NCBI RefSeq assembly: GCF_041260155.1
Contig: NW_027248277.1
Span: forward strand, 26,796,322 to 26,860,321
Reading direction: 5' to 3'
Length of the DNA stretch: 64,000 bases
Source of the DNA: Ptychodera flava
Lineage: Eukaryota > Hemichordata > Enteropneusta > Ptychoderidae
A program made the translations under genes and the position numbers. Under the pieces are notes generated by a model. It worked only from the letters and a program-made list of their open reading frames with translations, was not told the origin of the DNA and made no database searches. This document shows positions 47,291 to 59,164 of this stretch, piece by piece; the stretch's first letter is position 1; every line of letters starts with the position of its first letter.

Positions 47291-48640
47291 GAATAAAATT
47301 TTCTGACCGAAAATGGCAACAATTGCCCCCAAAAATAAAATCGTAGATTTCATCATAATTTCAAAAGATCAAATTAAGTTCATCTATAGGAACCTGTATA
47401 CCAAATTTCAAAGCTATCACATGAGTAGTTTTGGAAATACACATTTTTTGACCAAAAATGGCCAAAATTGCCCCAAAAATACAAAATTACAGTTTTCATC
47501 AGAAATTTAATATATATTACTTAGCTCATCTGTAGAACCCTCATTATCAAATTTCAAAGCTATCAGACCAGTACTTTTTGAGAAACACATTTTTGACAAA
47601 AAATTGCAAAAATTGCCCCAAAATTACAAAATTCGAATTTTCAGCATAATTTCAATAAGTGTCATTAAGGTGATCTGTCAGAACCTGTATACCAAATTGC
47701 AAAGCTATCAGATGAGTAGTTTTGGAAATACACATATTTTAACCAAAAATGGCAAAAATTGCCCAAAAAATACAAAATTGCAGATTTCATCATAATTTCA
47801 ATAAATATCATGTAAATCATCTGTTGGAACCTGTATACCACATTTCAAAGCTATCAGATGAGTAGTTTTGGAAATACATATTTTGACCAAAAATGGCAAA
47901 CATTGCCCAACAAATACAAAATTACAGATTTCATCAGAAATTCAATATATATCATCACTTTCATCAATACAAACCTGTCTACCAAATTTTAAAACTATCA
48001 GATGAGTATTTTTTGAGAAATACATTTTTTCTGACCAAAATGGCAAAAATTGCCTTAAAAATGCAAATTTGCATATTTCTGCACAATTTGAACAAATCTG
48101 AAATAGATCATCCCTGGGGACAAATATCAAAGCTATCTGACTGTTAGTTTTGAAGAAGAAGATTTTTAAAGATTTTTTTACCAAAAATGACAAAAATTGC
48201 CTTAAAAATACAAATATGCAAATTTCACTACAATTTGAACAACTCTGACTGAAGTCACGCTAAGTAAACTGCATATTAAATTTCAAAGCAATCGGACAAG
48301 TGGTTCAGAGAAGAAGATTGTTTTACCAAAAAACCAAAAAATGCCCTAAAAATACAAATATGCAAATTTCACTACAATTTGAACAAATCTGACTGAAGTC
48401 ACCCTAAGTAAACTGCATATCAAATTTCAAAGCAATTGGACAAGCGGTTTCAGAGAAGAAGATTTTTTTACCAAAACACCAAAAAATGCCCTAAAAATAC
48501 AAATATGCAAATTTCACCACGATTTGAATAAACTTAAGTGAGGTCACCAAAAGTGAACTGCACATAGAATTTGAAAGCAATCGGACTTGTGTTTTCAGAG
48601 GAGAAGGCAATTGTTGACAGCCAACGATAGACGACGGAGG
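47290..48640. repeat. 145-bp satellite array, about nine units
   Basis: The word GACCAAAAATGGCAAAAATT or a variant recurs at about 47305, 47451, 47595, 47741, 47885, 48033, 48180, 48324 and 48470, a spacing of 144-148 bp. Each unit carries CTGTATACCAAATTTCAAAG and ATCAGATGAGTAG. The array ends in GACGACGGAGGACGACGG, a GACG-type simple repeat like the one ending the 30-35 kb elements, so it may be a similar satellite-cored element with lost ends. Confidence 0.75.
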
Positions 48641-49090
48641 ACGACGGCGTGTTCAGTGTTCATTCAGTCTTCTGTTTAGTGTAATTGTATCACAATGTTC
48701 ATCTCATTTTGTGCTACAAAGAATTGACTATAGTTCTTTTTCATGTATTTATGCCAAATAGTGGAATTCAGCATATCCAACATCTGCTGTCAGATGTAAC
48801 GCTGCTAAAATCTCAACATCTACACGGGGATATTAATGCATTTTAATATTTCACTCCATGCACTTCAGCTGTGTGGACAGGGGATGCCAGATCATCCAGA
48901 GAGTTTTGCTGATCTAAAACATAATTCTTCCCCAATCAGGATTATTGTCTCAAACAGTTTTCGACAGGCAAGCAGTTGATATTCTGTTTTACAGACAGCA
49001 AAGTCTGCTTTCTATAACTTATTTTCCTAATTCATTGTTAGTCATTTATCAACTTGCTTAAAATATTGCTTAACATGCTAGGAACAATAC

Positions 49091-49150
49091 CTTATCTACT
49101 GCACTTAATTCTTCCTTTTTCTCTGGAATGGTAGACCTAGAATCCAGCTT
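49091..49150 (-). CDS. 60-nt exon, duplicate
   Basis: Minus strand, CAATACAG before and GTATTG after; 60 nt, phase 0. It encodes KLDSRSTIPEKKEELSAVDK. It agrees with the 46.0-kb copy at KLDSR-TIPE-KE and diverges toward the end, as expected for exons duplicated together with their introns and since drifting. Confidence 0.65.
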
Positions 49151-49475
49151 CTGTATTGAAACATAGAGCCGTTAGGAAAAGTAGAGTTGATTTCAACAGA
49201 GAGAAATATACAGAAAAGGCATTAAATATTTGATCATGAACTCAGTATCTACCGGTATATGAACACAATTATTGTTCAGTCAGCAAAACTGTTACATAGC
49301 AAAAAGAGATTTTGTATGAAGAGTGCAGCATCTGTGTGCAAATTGAAGATTCTCTTAATAAAGCACTTAAAGCAAAGTCAGTACTTACAAAAATAACGCA
49401 GTAAATTGAAAATAATTAAAGCAGTCAAGAACATACACCTTATCCTGACAAATTCATTGATATTAGCAAAATAGA

Positions 49476-49866
49476 CACTAGTACAGAAATTTGTGAGAAA
49501 TGGACACTTTCTCGCTGTATTGCAAGAAGTAAGCAAGAATACATACTTTCTCGCAATTGAGCTGCAAGAACTGTGCTTTCTCTCTCTGCATCTGCGAGAT
49601 TTTGTGAAATTTTTGTGAAATGCTTACACAGAAGAATACAATTTCTTGCAGATGCAGAGCGAGAAAACAAATTTGTCGCTGGTTGATTGCGAGAATTCAG
49701 TTTCTCACAGATGCTGAGCGAGAAAACACAGTTTTTGCCAGCTGATTGCGAGAAAATTAAATTCTTGCTAAGTAATTACGAGAAAGTATGTATTCTCGCT
49801 TACTTCTCGCAAAAAGCGAGAAAGTGTCCATTTCTTGCAAATTTCTCGCAAAGTTCTGTACTAGTG
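49476..49866. mobile_element. CACTA-type MITE, 391 bp foldback
   Basis: The ends are CACTAGTACAGAA and TTCTGTACTAGTG, flanked by AGA on both sides (49473-49475 and 49867-49869). A terminal CACTA with a 3-bp target duplication is the signature of the CACTA (EnSpm) superfamily. The two halves form a long imperfect inverted repeat made largely of TTCTCGC/GCGAGAA words. The paralogous intron at 46.9 kb has the site without the element, with a single AGA, confirming the boundaries. No coding capacity. Confidence 0.85.
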
Positions 49867-50687
49867 AGAGCCCCTCCATTGCAAAAATCAGTTGTGGCAA
49901 CAGTTTTTCAGCTTGTTATTATCTAATTAAGTGGTTGTACAATAACATTGTGAAAACATTCAAAGATGATGACTCAGAGAAACTATGTTACTCAGCTTGA
50001 CCTCAGATTTAGAGGAGAGAAATCTCAGAAAAAAAGGCAGAAATGACATTAATCTGATGTTTACACTTGATGATAGAACACTAGTTTACTGGGCTAGCTT
50101 AGCAGGCATTCAACACTCTTTAGTTCTTACATTTTAAACTTCCAGACATTTGCAAAAAAATAGTGTTAGATACTTTGCAAGTTGATATCTTTAGAGCAAT
50201 CTTTAGTTTGTAAATTCAAGGGTTGTGATGCAGTGTCTATTCAGTCTTCTGTTCTGTGTATTTGTATCGTAACTTTCATCTCATAGTGTACCAAGAATTG
50301 TCTGAAGTCGTCAGCATGCATTCAAGCCAAATACAGTCATTTGCATTCAAGCCAAATACTGTCATTTAGCGTATCAAACATCTGCTACCAGATGTTACGC
50401 TGCTAAAATTTCAACATATCCGCTGGGATAGTAATGCATTTTTATACTTCACTTTTTGTACTTCAGCTGTGTTGACTGGGATGTCAGATCATCCAGACAG
50501 TTTTGCTGATCTTGAACAAATCTCTTCTCCAACTGGGATTATTGTCTCTTACAGTTGCTATGAGGCAGGCAGTTGATATTCAGTTTTGGAGCCAGCAAAG
50601 GCTGTTTCCTATAACTTATTCTCCTAATGCATTGTTAGTCATTTATATACTTGCTTAAAATATTGCTGAACATGCTGGAAATAATAC

Positions 50688-50747
50688 CTTATCTCTTGCA
50701 CTAGAATTTTCCTTTTTCTCTGGAATGGTAAACCTAGAATCCAGCTT
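50688..50747 (-). CDS. 60-nt exon, duplicate
   Basis: Minus strand, TTTTTACAG before and GTATTA after; 60 nt, phase 0. It encodes KLDSRFTIPEKKENSSARDK. The ~200 bp of intron at 50.33-50.53 kb matches 48.75-48.92 and 51.93-52.11 kb (CAACATCTGCTGTCAGATGT, CACTTCAGCTGTG, GGGATGCCAGATCATCCAGA), showing that exon and intron were copied together in ~1.6-kb steps. Confidence 0.65.
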
Positions 50748-52238
50748 CTGTAAAAATGAAATATAGAGCTGTTAGGAAAAGTAAAGAGGATTCCATTAAA
50801 GAGAAAGTTAACAGAAAAGGCATTAAATACTTGATTTTGAACTCAGCACCTAGTTTGGTGCCTTATACTAAGGTAGTACTGTACATCAATGTTTTAGATA
50901 TACCAATTTACCAGTTTTGGAAACACTTAGGTACACCTAAGGTCTACCCATACAGTACCCAAAGATTACTACATACCCCATCAAAACCTAAAACATACCA
51001 CTGTGTTAACGGGTGTCTTTTTGGTCTGTAGGCAATCCTACCCTATTTCTACCTCCATGACTAGGTATAATATGAGTGTGCCCCCAAAACATCCGCTTTG
51101 GAAATTTGAGGCATAATCATAAAAACATGGAACAACCCCACTTTGGACTTAATAATTTTAAAGGTATCAGAAAAACCAAGAACACACTTGCTTTGGACTT
51201 TATAGTGCAATTTTTGGTACATTTCTAAATATAAATAATATAATAAGTGCATCATGCTTTATTTTCATGTACAGGGTGTGAGTTGAGCTGTGACAACCAG
51301 AGATTGAGCTCATTTCAATGAGCAGAACCATATAAGTTACACTTCAAAAGAAGACAGAATGCTAAAAAAAAATTCAAAATGAGCAACATTGTCCCTTTAA
51401 AAGTGAACCTAGGCTGCAATTCACCATTGAGCGCATGCATTAGTATGTAACAATTTCAAGGGAAATGTATTGACATTGATCTTTATGATCACATGCCTGC
51501 CTTATGCAACTGAAAACCGTTAATGAACCTAATGTCTCAAAGCAATAAATTGAGTAAACTTCACAATGTTTATCTTAATCATTTACAAAGACTCAGAGAA
51601 CAGCTTGACCTGAGATTTTGAGAGAAATCTCAGAAGAAGGGCTGAAATGGCAATAATCTTGTTTTGACACTTTATGATAGAACACTAGTTTACTGGGCTA
51701 GCTTGGTACGCATTCAATACTTTTCAGTCCTTACATTTATATCATCCCAGATATCTGCCAAAAAGCAGTGTTAGATACTTTGCAATTTTTTTAGGTCTTT
51801 AAAGGAATCTTAGTGTAAGAATACAAGAGTTGTGTTCAGTGTTAATTCAGTCTTCTGTTGAATGTCTTATTATTGTATCACAATTAATGTTCATCTCATT
51901 GGCCAAGAATCATCTTAAGTTTTTTGCAGGTATTCAATGCAAATACTGTTATTTAGCCTATCCAACATCTCCTCTCAGATGTAATGCTGCTAAATTCTCA
52001 ATATATATGCTGGGATGCTAATTCATTTTATACTTCACTTTTGTTCTTCAGCTGTGTTGACAGGGGATGCCAGATGATTCACAGCGTGTTGCTGATCTTG
52101 CACACAATTTCTCCCCAACCTGGATTATTGTCACTTATTGTTGTCTGACAGACAGTTGAAATTCACTTTAAGAGCCATTAAAGCCTGTTTGTCATTTATC
52201 ATTTTGTTTAAAACAGATGAACATGCTGAGACAAATAC

Positions 52239-52297
52239 CTCATCTGCTGCTCTTAATTCTTTCCTTTTTCAGAAATCGTAAACTTAGAAACCAGCTT
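52239..52297 (-). pseudogene. 60-nt exon, decayed duplicate
   Basis: The same flanks and the same opening (AAGCTGGTTTCTAAGTTTAC on the minus strand) are present, but the exon is 59 nt long and the frame runs into TAA. If spliced in, it would truncate the protein; it is probably skipped or dead. It is the first of the four in the direction of transcription and the most diverged. Confidence 0.6.
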
Positions 52298-54686
52298 CTG
52301 TATCGTAGATAATATTCGCCTTGTAAAAGTCTGTGAAGGAAAAGACTCATGTTAGTAACTTTTCAGAAATGTGAAAAGTATATGATTGTATAATCTATTA
52401 ATCTGAAATTAAGCCAGTTTGAAAATTAAGATTAAAGGAATGTGAGTATCACGAGTTGTAGAGGCTGGCAACGCTCATCAATGCTGTCTTTTTCTGCTTA
52501 CAATTTACAATAATAAAGTAACTGATTGTCTCCAGATATGTATCCATTATGTGAAGATATATTTTTGAATTTTTACAGAAAATTGTTATTGAACTTGAAT
52601 ATAACAGCATAATGAATTTTGAACCTAGAAAATGTACACATTGTAATGTTGAATGCAAAGTACTAAGTTAGTGAATATGAACCTTAACGGAGATCCCTAA
52701 CATGCTATGTACAGAATTTTAAAGGTGTAAGACAAGTGGTAACAGGATTAGGAATGTCTTGACAAAAATAATGACAAAATTGGCCTAAAAATTGCATATG
52801 CAAATTTAACCCTTATTGAAAACTAAACAAAGGAATTGCACTAGTGTGGTACAGACTATCATAGAGAAACAGAATTGACAAATATTGGGCAGAAATAATG
52901 AAAACATGTTCTGCAAAATTGTAATATCACAATTGCTTTCAAAATGGTATCCCTAAAATGCAACATAGGTTATTTCAATGGTGTTAGAGCAGTGGTATCA
53001 AAGGAAACAATATTTTGCAACAAGTGAGAAAATTTGCATTAAATTTTATCGTTTTGCCGTTTTAGACTTATTCTATACCTAACAGATGCATAACAAATTT
53101 TTTACAGATATCCTTCGGAGTGATAGAAACATTCAATGAACTTTTGTTTGTTAGGAGTGTTTTATGATCAAAATAAAGATAGGAGCTCTTGTTACCAATC
53201 CATTATGATTGTCATTATTGATGATGCATAAAAATTTTAGAACAGCTATGCCGATTGTTGCAGAATCCTTTTTGAGTAACTGAAGGTCAAAAATCAATAT
53301 TTATTTGAGGAAATTTTGATGCCATGGCATGCTCAGCTGGATGTCGAGACTGATGATCAGAATGTTTGCCTAAATAATACAGAAAAGACATGAAGAAAAC
53401 GCAATATGATTATACACGTGTGGAGACACGGAATCTTCTGATGAGTATGCAAATTAATTTGTATTTACATTCGATAAAATGACAATGTAAATGATCATTT
53501 TTAGCCTTATCTGAAAAGATTTGAATCATAAAGTATCATATCTGATAGAAATCAGATTGCAAATTAATGAACATAATAATTTCCTCTATAACTTTCAAAG
53601 ATGCTAAACTGATTTTTTCATAATGCCATGCTAAACAGAGAAAATAAATTACATTACAATGTTCAGCCAAGAGGATTGTATTGTTGGCTCAAATCAAGTA
53701 TCTCTCAGTTTGTATTTGATGTTATACATACAAAATATAATTATTCTGTGCTTTTTGGTAAGCATGTTAAATGGACATTTACAACACAAAAACAGCAAGT
53801 ATTGTTTGTACAGGGTATGTCGGTTATTAGATACATTTGATGATATAAACTTATTCATGAAACAAAATAGGTAATAATTTGAAGTTTTTTTGGTATCAGA
53901 TATAGTTTAAAGCTTTTGAATCATTATCATTGCATTTTACACAAAAAATTGAATAGTGTTCCAACCTGAATGTGTACAGACAAATATTTAATGATCAGAA
54001 CTGCTTCTTCATTTTGTTAACTTTTAAATCCACATTGAGTTGTGCTTTTTATTATAGGGAATGAACTGTTTTACAGAAGTGAAGCATTGTCAGCTGGCAG
54101 TCATTGTATTCCAAATATTCACAATAAATGTGGTTGAACTGCATAGAAAGTCAGTGCCATTTTATAGATTAAAAGGTTACATCCAGAATAATTTTCATAA
54201 GTATTATTCATTCACACATTCATCTGCATTTTTTGAATGGACAGTATAGAGTAGCACATAAAATCACATATATGCCGTAATGAACAAGATACATGATGCG
54301 TTAAGTTAATGTTCGCGTTGCATGTGAATAAAATGCAAAGTTGATGAACGTATGTTATCATCGGATACTGTGTGTGCCTGTTGTTAACATAATCCAAACT
54401 GATAAAAAATGCTCCGTCTCGGGTGTTGAATTTCCGATGTTTGATCTCTCATACATCTGTTTTTTTGCATTTTGGGCTTAAAGTGACAAAAATACCCAAA
54501 CAAGACAACAAAGACACACAAGTTGATATAATATAATAGCAATAAACCCCTTTGCAGTCGGGTATACACTATATTTTGGTAAAATTCGCTCCATATAGCA
54601 CTCGCCTGTCGGCTCGTGCAATATGTCGCGCATTGTACAGAAATCTTGTGTAAATCCTCCTGCGGCGGGGGTTATTGCTTAATTGA
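52298..54686. other. Intron, no gene recognised
   Basis: AT-rich sequence with no supported exon. Satellite-like phrases (ATATGCAAATT) occur near 52790 and 53445. Confidence 0.35.
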
Positions 54687-55140
54687 ATATGCAAATCAGC
54701 AATTACTTAAAAAGATATTTTAAATGACATTGCAATCTATTACTAAAGCACTGTGAGATCAACATATTAGTAAAACATGTTCTTTAAATTTGCTACTGCA
54801 TTATCACCCTATTTACAAAAGTTTTCTAAATATGCAAATAACCATTACCTTACATGATACTGCTAAAAGTATATGTGCACAATTACAGCACTAAAAGATA
54901 ACATCAGAACACATATGATAAAATATGATGCTCTACTTCTGAATATATTACATAAAGTTAATTAAATGTGCAAATAAATAATTAAGTCTTCTTACATTAT
55001 TACAACACTTTCAGCTCATCTGTACCAAAATTCATTCAGTTGATGCTGTATTTCTTAACATATCAGCTTAATAAGGATCACTAACTAAATGTGCAAATTA
55101 GCAATAAAGTGACGTAATGGTGTTAAATGCTGAACACTGT
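54687..55140. repeat. Degenerate ~125-145-bp repeat, related to element II/III left part
   Basis: The phrase ATATGCAAATNA recurs near 54687, 54832, 54967 and 55091, together with GAGATCAACAT, CAGTATTTC and TACTGCTAAA-type words. These also occur in 32570-32880 and 33770-34060 of the satellite-cored elements. Confidence 0.5.
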
Positions 55141-55197
55141 CAGATATACGTCTATACCACTTTTTAATAAATGACATGCAGTATTTCACAAGATACA

Positions 55198-55491
55198 TCG
55201 AAGGATATGAAAAGGAATTGCATCCCTACAGTCTACATCAAGCTTGAAACATCACCTGTCAATCTTTCAATATCATGCCATTCAAAATGCTGACACGGTG
55301 AAATGCCAGACATAAAGAAATTGGAATGTTCAATTTGGATATAAAAAACTGTATTTTCGAAGGAAATGAAAAGGAATTGCATCCCTACAGTCTACATCAA
55401 ACTTGAAACATCACCTTTCAATCTTTCAATATCATGCCATTCAAAATGCTGACACAGTGAAATGCCAGACATAAAGAAATTGGAATGTTCA
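55198..55491. repeat. Direct duplication of ~133 bp
   Basis: 55198-55332 and 55358-55491 are near-identical (GAAAAGGAATTGCATCCC, CAATATCATGCCATTCAAA, CATAAAGAAATTGGAATGTTC) with a 25-bp spacer. The few differences suggest a recent event. Confidence 0.8.
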
Positions 55492-55727
55492 TGCATCGAC
55501 ATCAGCATGATCAGTGAGCGGCACGGTATCAGCTTATCAATACCATCATTATTATGTCACTAGCAGTACAGCATTCAATTGCAAACGATATCAACAGAGT
55601 TCAACAATGTTATTCAAATGTTTAAATTTCATTCATATTGTGTCTATAAATTTTATCTTCGATGGCTTCTTGATTTCGGGGAACAGAAAAACTTGACATA
55701 AATGGGTGCTTGAAAGGTACAGTTCAC

Positions 55728-56731
55728 CAGGGTTTGAAATACTTTTTTTTGGCAACATGCACTCTGTGCATGTCAGGTTTTGCATCAACATGCACCAGCA
55801 GTCTGAGTACCTGCACTGTCACCCAGGTCATAGTTTGTCAACTAGGTATTCCAAATTATCATCTCCATCATCCCAAGAAAGTTCCTCTAGTCTGTATGCA
55901 TTCGTGGTCCATATGGCCGTGTTTGGGGTCTCCTCTGCGTTTTACTGTCTTTGAACCAAAGTTCAATTGCAGAATCTGGATCTCACGGTACTACGGTCCC
56001 AAGTGACAGTTGAACTTGTAACATGCACTGACGGATGGCATGGCTTGACTACACGACGATTGACGCTTGTCTGATTCCGTCTTGAAACTTTCAGTTTCCG
56101 CAATGCATGGTCGAACATCCATTTCATCAGACTTCTCAGATGACTTTTTAATCCCCAAATCAAGGAGGGTCCGTTGTTTTGACATTTTAGAGGTTTTCTC
56201 GAGTCTCAATGTAAAAAAAATCCACCACAGAGGAAACCAAAACATTGCCATGTGGACGCAATCGAATACAGCCGATGTAAGCCGATAGGTCACGATGGGG
56301 CCCCAGAGGGCATTGTAGCCAAAAACGTTGCCATGTGGACGTAATCGAATACGTCCGAAATAAGCCGAGGGTCTGCCTGTAGGGCATTTTTTGACAAGGC
56401 TATGCAGTCTACTTATATGCAAATGAGCAAATTGTAGAGTTTGGGGCCCTCTAGGCTATGTATACTGGAGAGGCTCATGCGTAGCTTCTAAATTTCCGGT
56501 TTGCGGACTTTACGTAGTTCGATAAATTCACGTCAATATCAACAAAACTGAAAAAATATTTCCAGTCAAAATGTCCAAAATGAGGATGATTTTGCATATG
56601 ATGACAAAGATCTTACTTTTTTTCGCCTTTTTTTCAACATGCACAGTGTGCATGTTGCACTGGCGATCTACCTGCACCACGGTGATATGGACATGCATAG
56701 TGCAGTGTGCACCCGGGTATTTCGAACCCTG
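55728..56731 (-). mobile_element. Internally deleted hAT element
   Basis: The inverted ends are CAGGGTTTGAAATAC and GTATTTCGAACCCTG, next to TGCAC/GTGCA-rich subterminal words (ACATGCACAGTGTGCATG at about 56638). On the minus strand an ATG at 56185 opens 65 codons starting MSKQRTLLDLGIKKS, typical of the N-terminus of hAT transposases of the ZNF862/KIAA1586 type. The rest of the transposase is missing. A ~45-bp direct repeat occurs at about 56240 and 56320. No clear target duplication was seen. Confidence 0.65.
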
Positions 56732-57928
56732 TTGACAAATACTGCTAGTTTTCAATCGAGTTTGAACCCACAACATACGCATCAGTCGCCTAGCGGAGAG
56801 GCCATAAGAGAACCGCTCGGCTAAATCTCCACTCCCATAAAAGAGTAGTCAATAGCCGGCTAAGTTGTTACATTTTTCTGACTGAGACCGCTCCACACGT
56901 TGTAGAGTTCGTGAAGCACTCACGCATGCATGCTCAGTATCACACATTGCACATACAAACATACTGGAGGCTCTCTGTCGCGATATCGAGAACAAGGCTA
57001 GGTGAAACCACAGACAAGGAGAAACAAACGATGAATGAAAGTTATCTCCGATGACAGTCAGTGCATGAGAACTAGGTGGTCGAGATGTTAGATCAACAGA
57101 GAGTCCACGGTCATCATGAGTGTTGGCAGTAGCTGACCTTGGACCGAGCCTTTGAATGGCTCCATAGTAATTTCCGTAGACACTTCCAGTCAAGGTTGGT
57201 GACAGCTTCCGTTGTTGGCCCGTTTACTTTATGGCTGGTTCGAGTATAAAGCCTTCCATGCTTGCATTGTTTACATGGCCAGTGACACATGAGCAGACTA
57301 CGTGTGCACGCGGGAGGACTCAAAAAAATTGATAAATTGTACAGTAAGACACTATTATTGATATTGTGCATCTTTACCAAGATTTATCGTTTTGTGTATT
57401 ACATGGTTCATCCCATACTTTCCCTCCTTTTAAATGTGCAGTCCTTTTTTCGTTTTCCAAAACAAACTTGTATTGCTATGCTTGCTGTGGGGCCGCAATG
57501 CTGAATAATCGGATATATTATCAGTAATCATGTGGGGGTGTGACATCACAAAATTCACTGGTATTATATTGACAAAGCTATCCAATATTGCCGGTTTCTT
57601 GTGTCACATCAACATTTATGTTATTTGTGTGGCATGACACACTTGACGTCATCTCGTATCTGACCAGGACAAATGAAACTATTTCTGATACAACAAAGAA
57701 ACAAGTGATATTGTATGATAAGCTCTGAACATAAATCCTTTCTCCTGTCAATACATGAAATCGCCATATTTCCAAGATGACAATAGTGACTGAAAATTTG
57801 AAAACTGAATGTTCATATAAATGTACTGCAGCTTCTTAAAAGCCCTATTTTAGCAAATTTACATTGCTGAAAAGTATTACAGTCATGTTATGTGATATTT
57901 TGAGAATGATGGACAGCTGCTTCCTTAC
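56732..57928. other. Intron sequence, no gene established
   Basis: 57000-57300 is somewhat richer in CpG and has overlapping short minus-strand frames, none with recognisable homology. It may be another old insertion. Confidence 0.3.
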
Positions 57929-58351
57929 CTTTTTTTCCTTGACTTTAGAGTCCCTTGTGTCTATTGATGAACCGAAAGCCTCAGAAATACCCTTCCTTCC
58001 ATCTTTCCCACCAATGTCTTTATCTGTCGCTGTATCTCTGGAAAATATATCTTTGGTGTCCTTGGTTCCTGTTAATTTTGAATCTCTTGAAGTCAACTCC
58101 CTAGTCATCGGACCTTCCATTGCCGTAACTTCTTTGCCATCTGTAACCCTAGCAATATAGCCAACAGTATCATGCACCTTGGTCACAGCTTTGTTACTTT
58201 CTGCCACCTTTGTATTTTCCCTTGTTCTTTCTGTTGTTGTCGCTGTTGTACTTTGCTCTGATTTAGTGACTCCAAGTTCTGTCTGTTTTTGGTCAGTCAC
58301 ACTCTCATCCACAGTGCCTGAACCAACCAGACTCAAGTCATCCAAAGGAAG
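57929..58351 (-). CDS. Ser/Thr/Lys-rich exon of the ankyrin gene
   Basis: A 423-nt exon, phase 0, acceptor TCTGCAG and donor GTAAGG on the minus strand. It begins LPLDDLSLVGSG and continues with hydrophilic sequence (TKSEQSTTATTTERTREN, TAMEGPMTRELTSRDSKL, DKDIGGKDGRKG) rich in Ser, Thr, Asp and Lys. No folded domain is visible; it is probably a disordered, phosphorylatable linker upstream of the 60-nt exons and ankyrin repeats. A fragment of the 145-bp satellite family lies immediately upstream in transcription (58360-58510). Placement in the same gene rests on strand, phase and order. Confidence 0.7.
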
Positions 58352-59160
58352 CTGCAGACAAAGTTTCAAAGAAATCAAATAAGCAGTTTCAGAGAAGATT
58401 TTTTGACCAAAAATAGGAAAAATTCCACTAAATATACAAACATTCAAGTTCACTGGACAAATTTCATTAGGTTACCTAAAGGAATCATAATACCAAGTTT
58501 AAACTCAATCTGGCCTGTAGTTACTGAGTTTAAGCAAGTTGCAGGATTCTGCCTTGTTTACTTCATTTGCATACTTTTGAAACTAACATGATAATGTGTA
58601 CAAAGTCACATCTTCATTCCTGGGTGCACTTACACATTGAATACTGAGATGAGAGGCAGTGTTTCATCTAGAGGGGGTGACGGGGTGATTCACCCTCTGT
58701 TGACCTTGTGGCATCTGCTAGCAATTGATCAAGGGGCGACCAGCACCGCTTGAAAGGATGTCAATCCAGAATACTCAAACTGAGTGCCTTGACACACAGT
58801 CTGTAGCCACTGTCTTTGTTTCGTAAAAAAATATTGCAACAATGTGTTTCGAAAAAAAAATAGTACCACAATGTACGATACACCCACCTGCGATATGGCT
58901 GCGGGCCCAGGGGAGTCAATGTGACTATTTTTGATACATTCTATTATGTAAAAGCTCTTCCAAGAAATGAGCATTCCCTGTTATCGCATTGTGATAAAAT
59001 GTTGTTTTCAGTATGTGTTTGATATTATTTTTGAGGGGGAACAAATCATTAAAGATCATCTTCATTGGCAAATTTTAAATTTTTCTCATTTCCATGAAAA
59101 CGCCTGTTGTATGAACATCATACCGATGTGAGACGGAGAGTCATAACACATTTTTTTTCA
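58352..59160. repeat. Satellite fragment and non-coding intron
   Basis: 58360-58510 carries CAAAGAAATCAAATAAGCAG, TTTTTTGACCAAAAAT and similar phrases of the 145-bp satellite. CAGTGTTTCATCT at 58657 repeats the word at 40168. Nothing else recognised. Confidence 0.5.
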
Positions 59161-59164
59161 AGTC

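Noticed and set aside
49440-49926. Short open frames on both strands at the TTCTCGC-rich segment
   Set aside because: They lie within the foldback MITE and mirror each other because the two arms are inverted copies.
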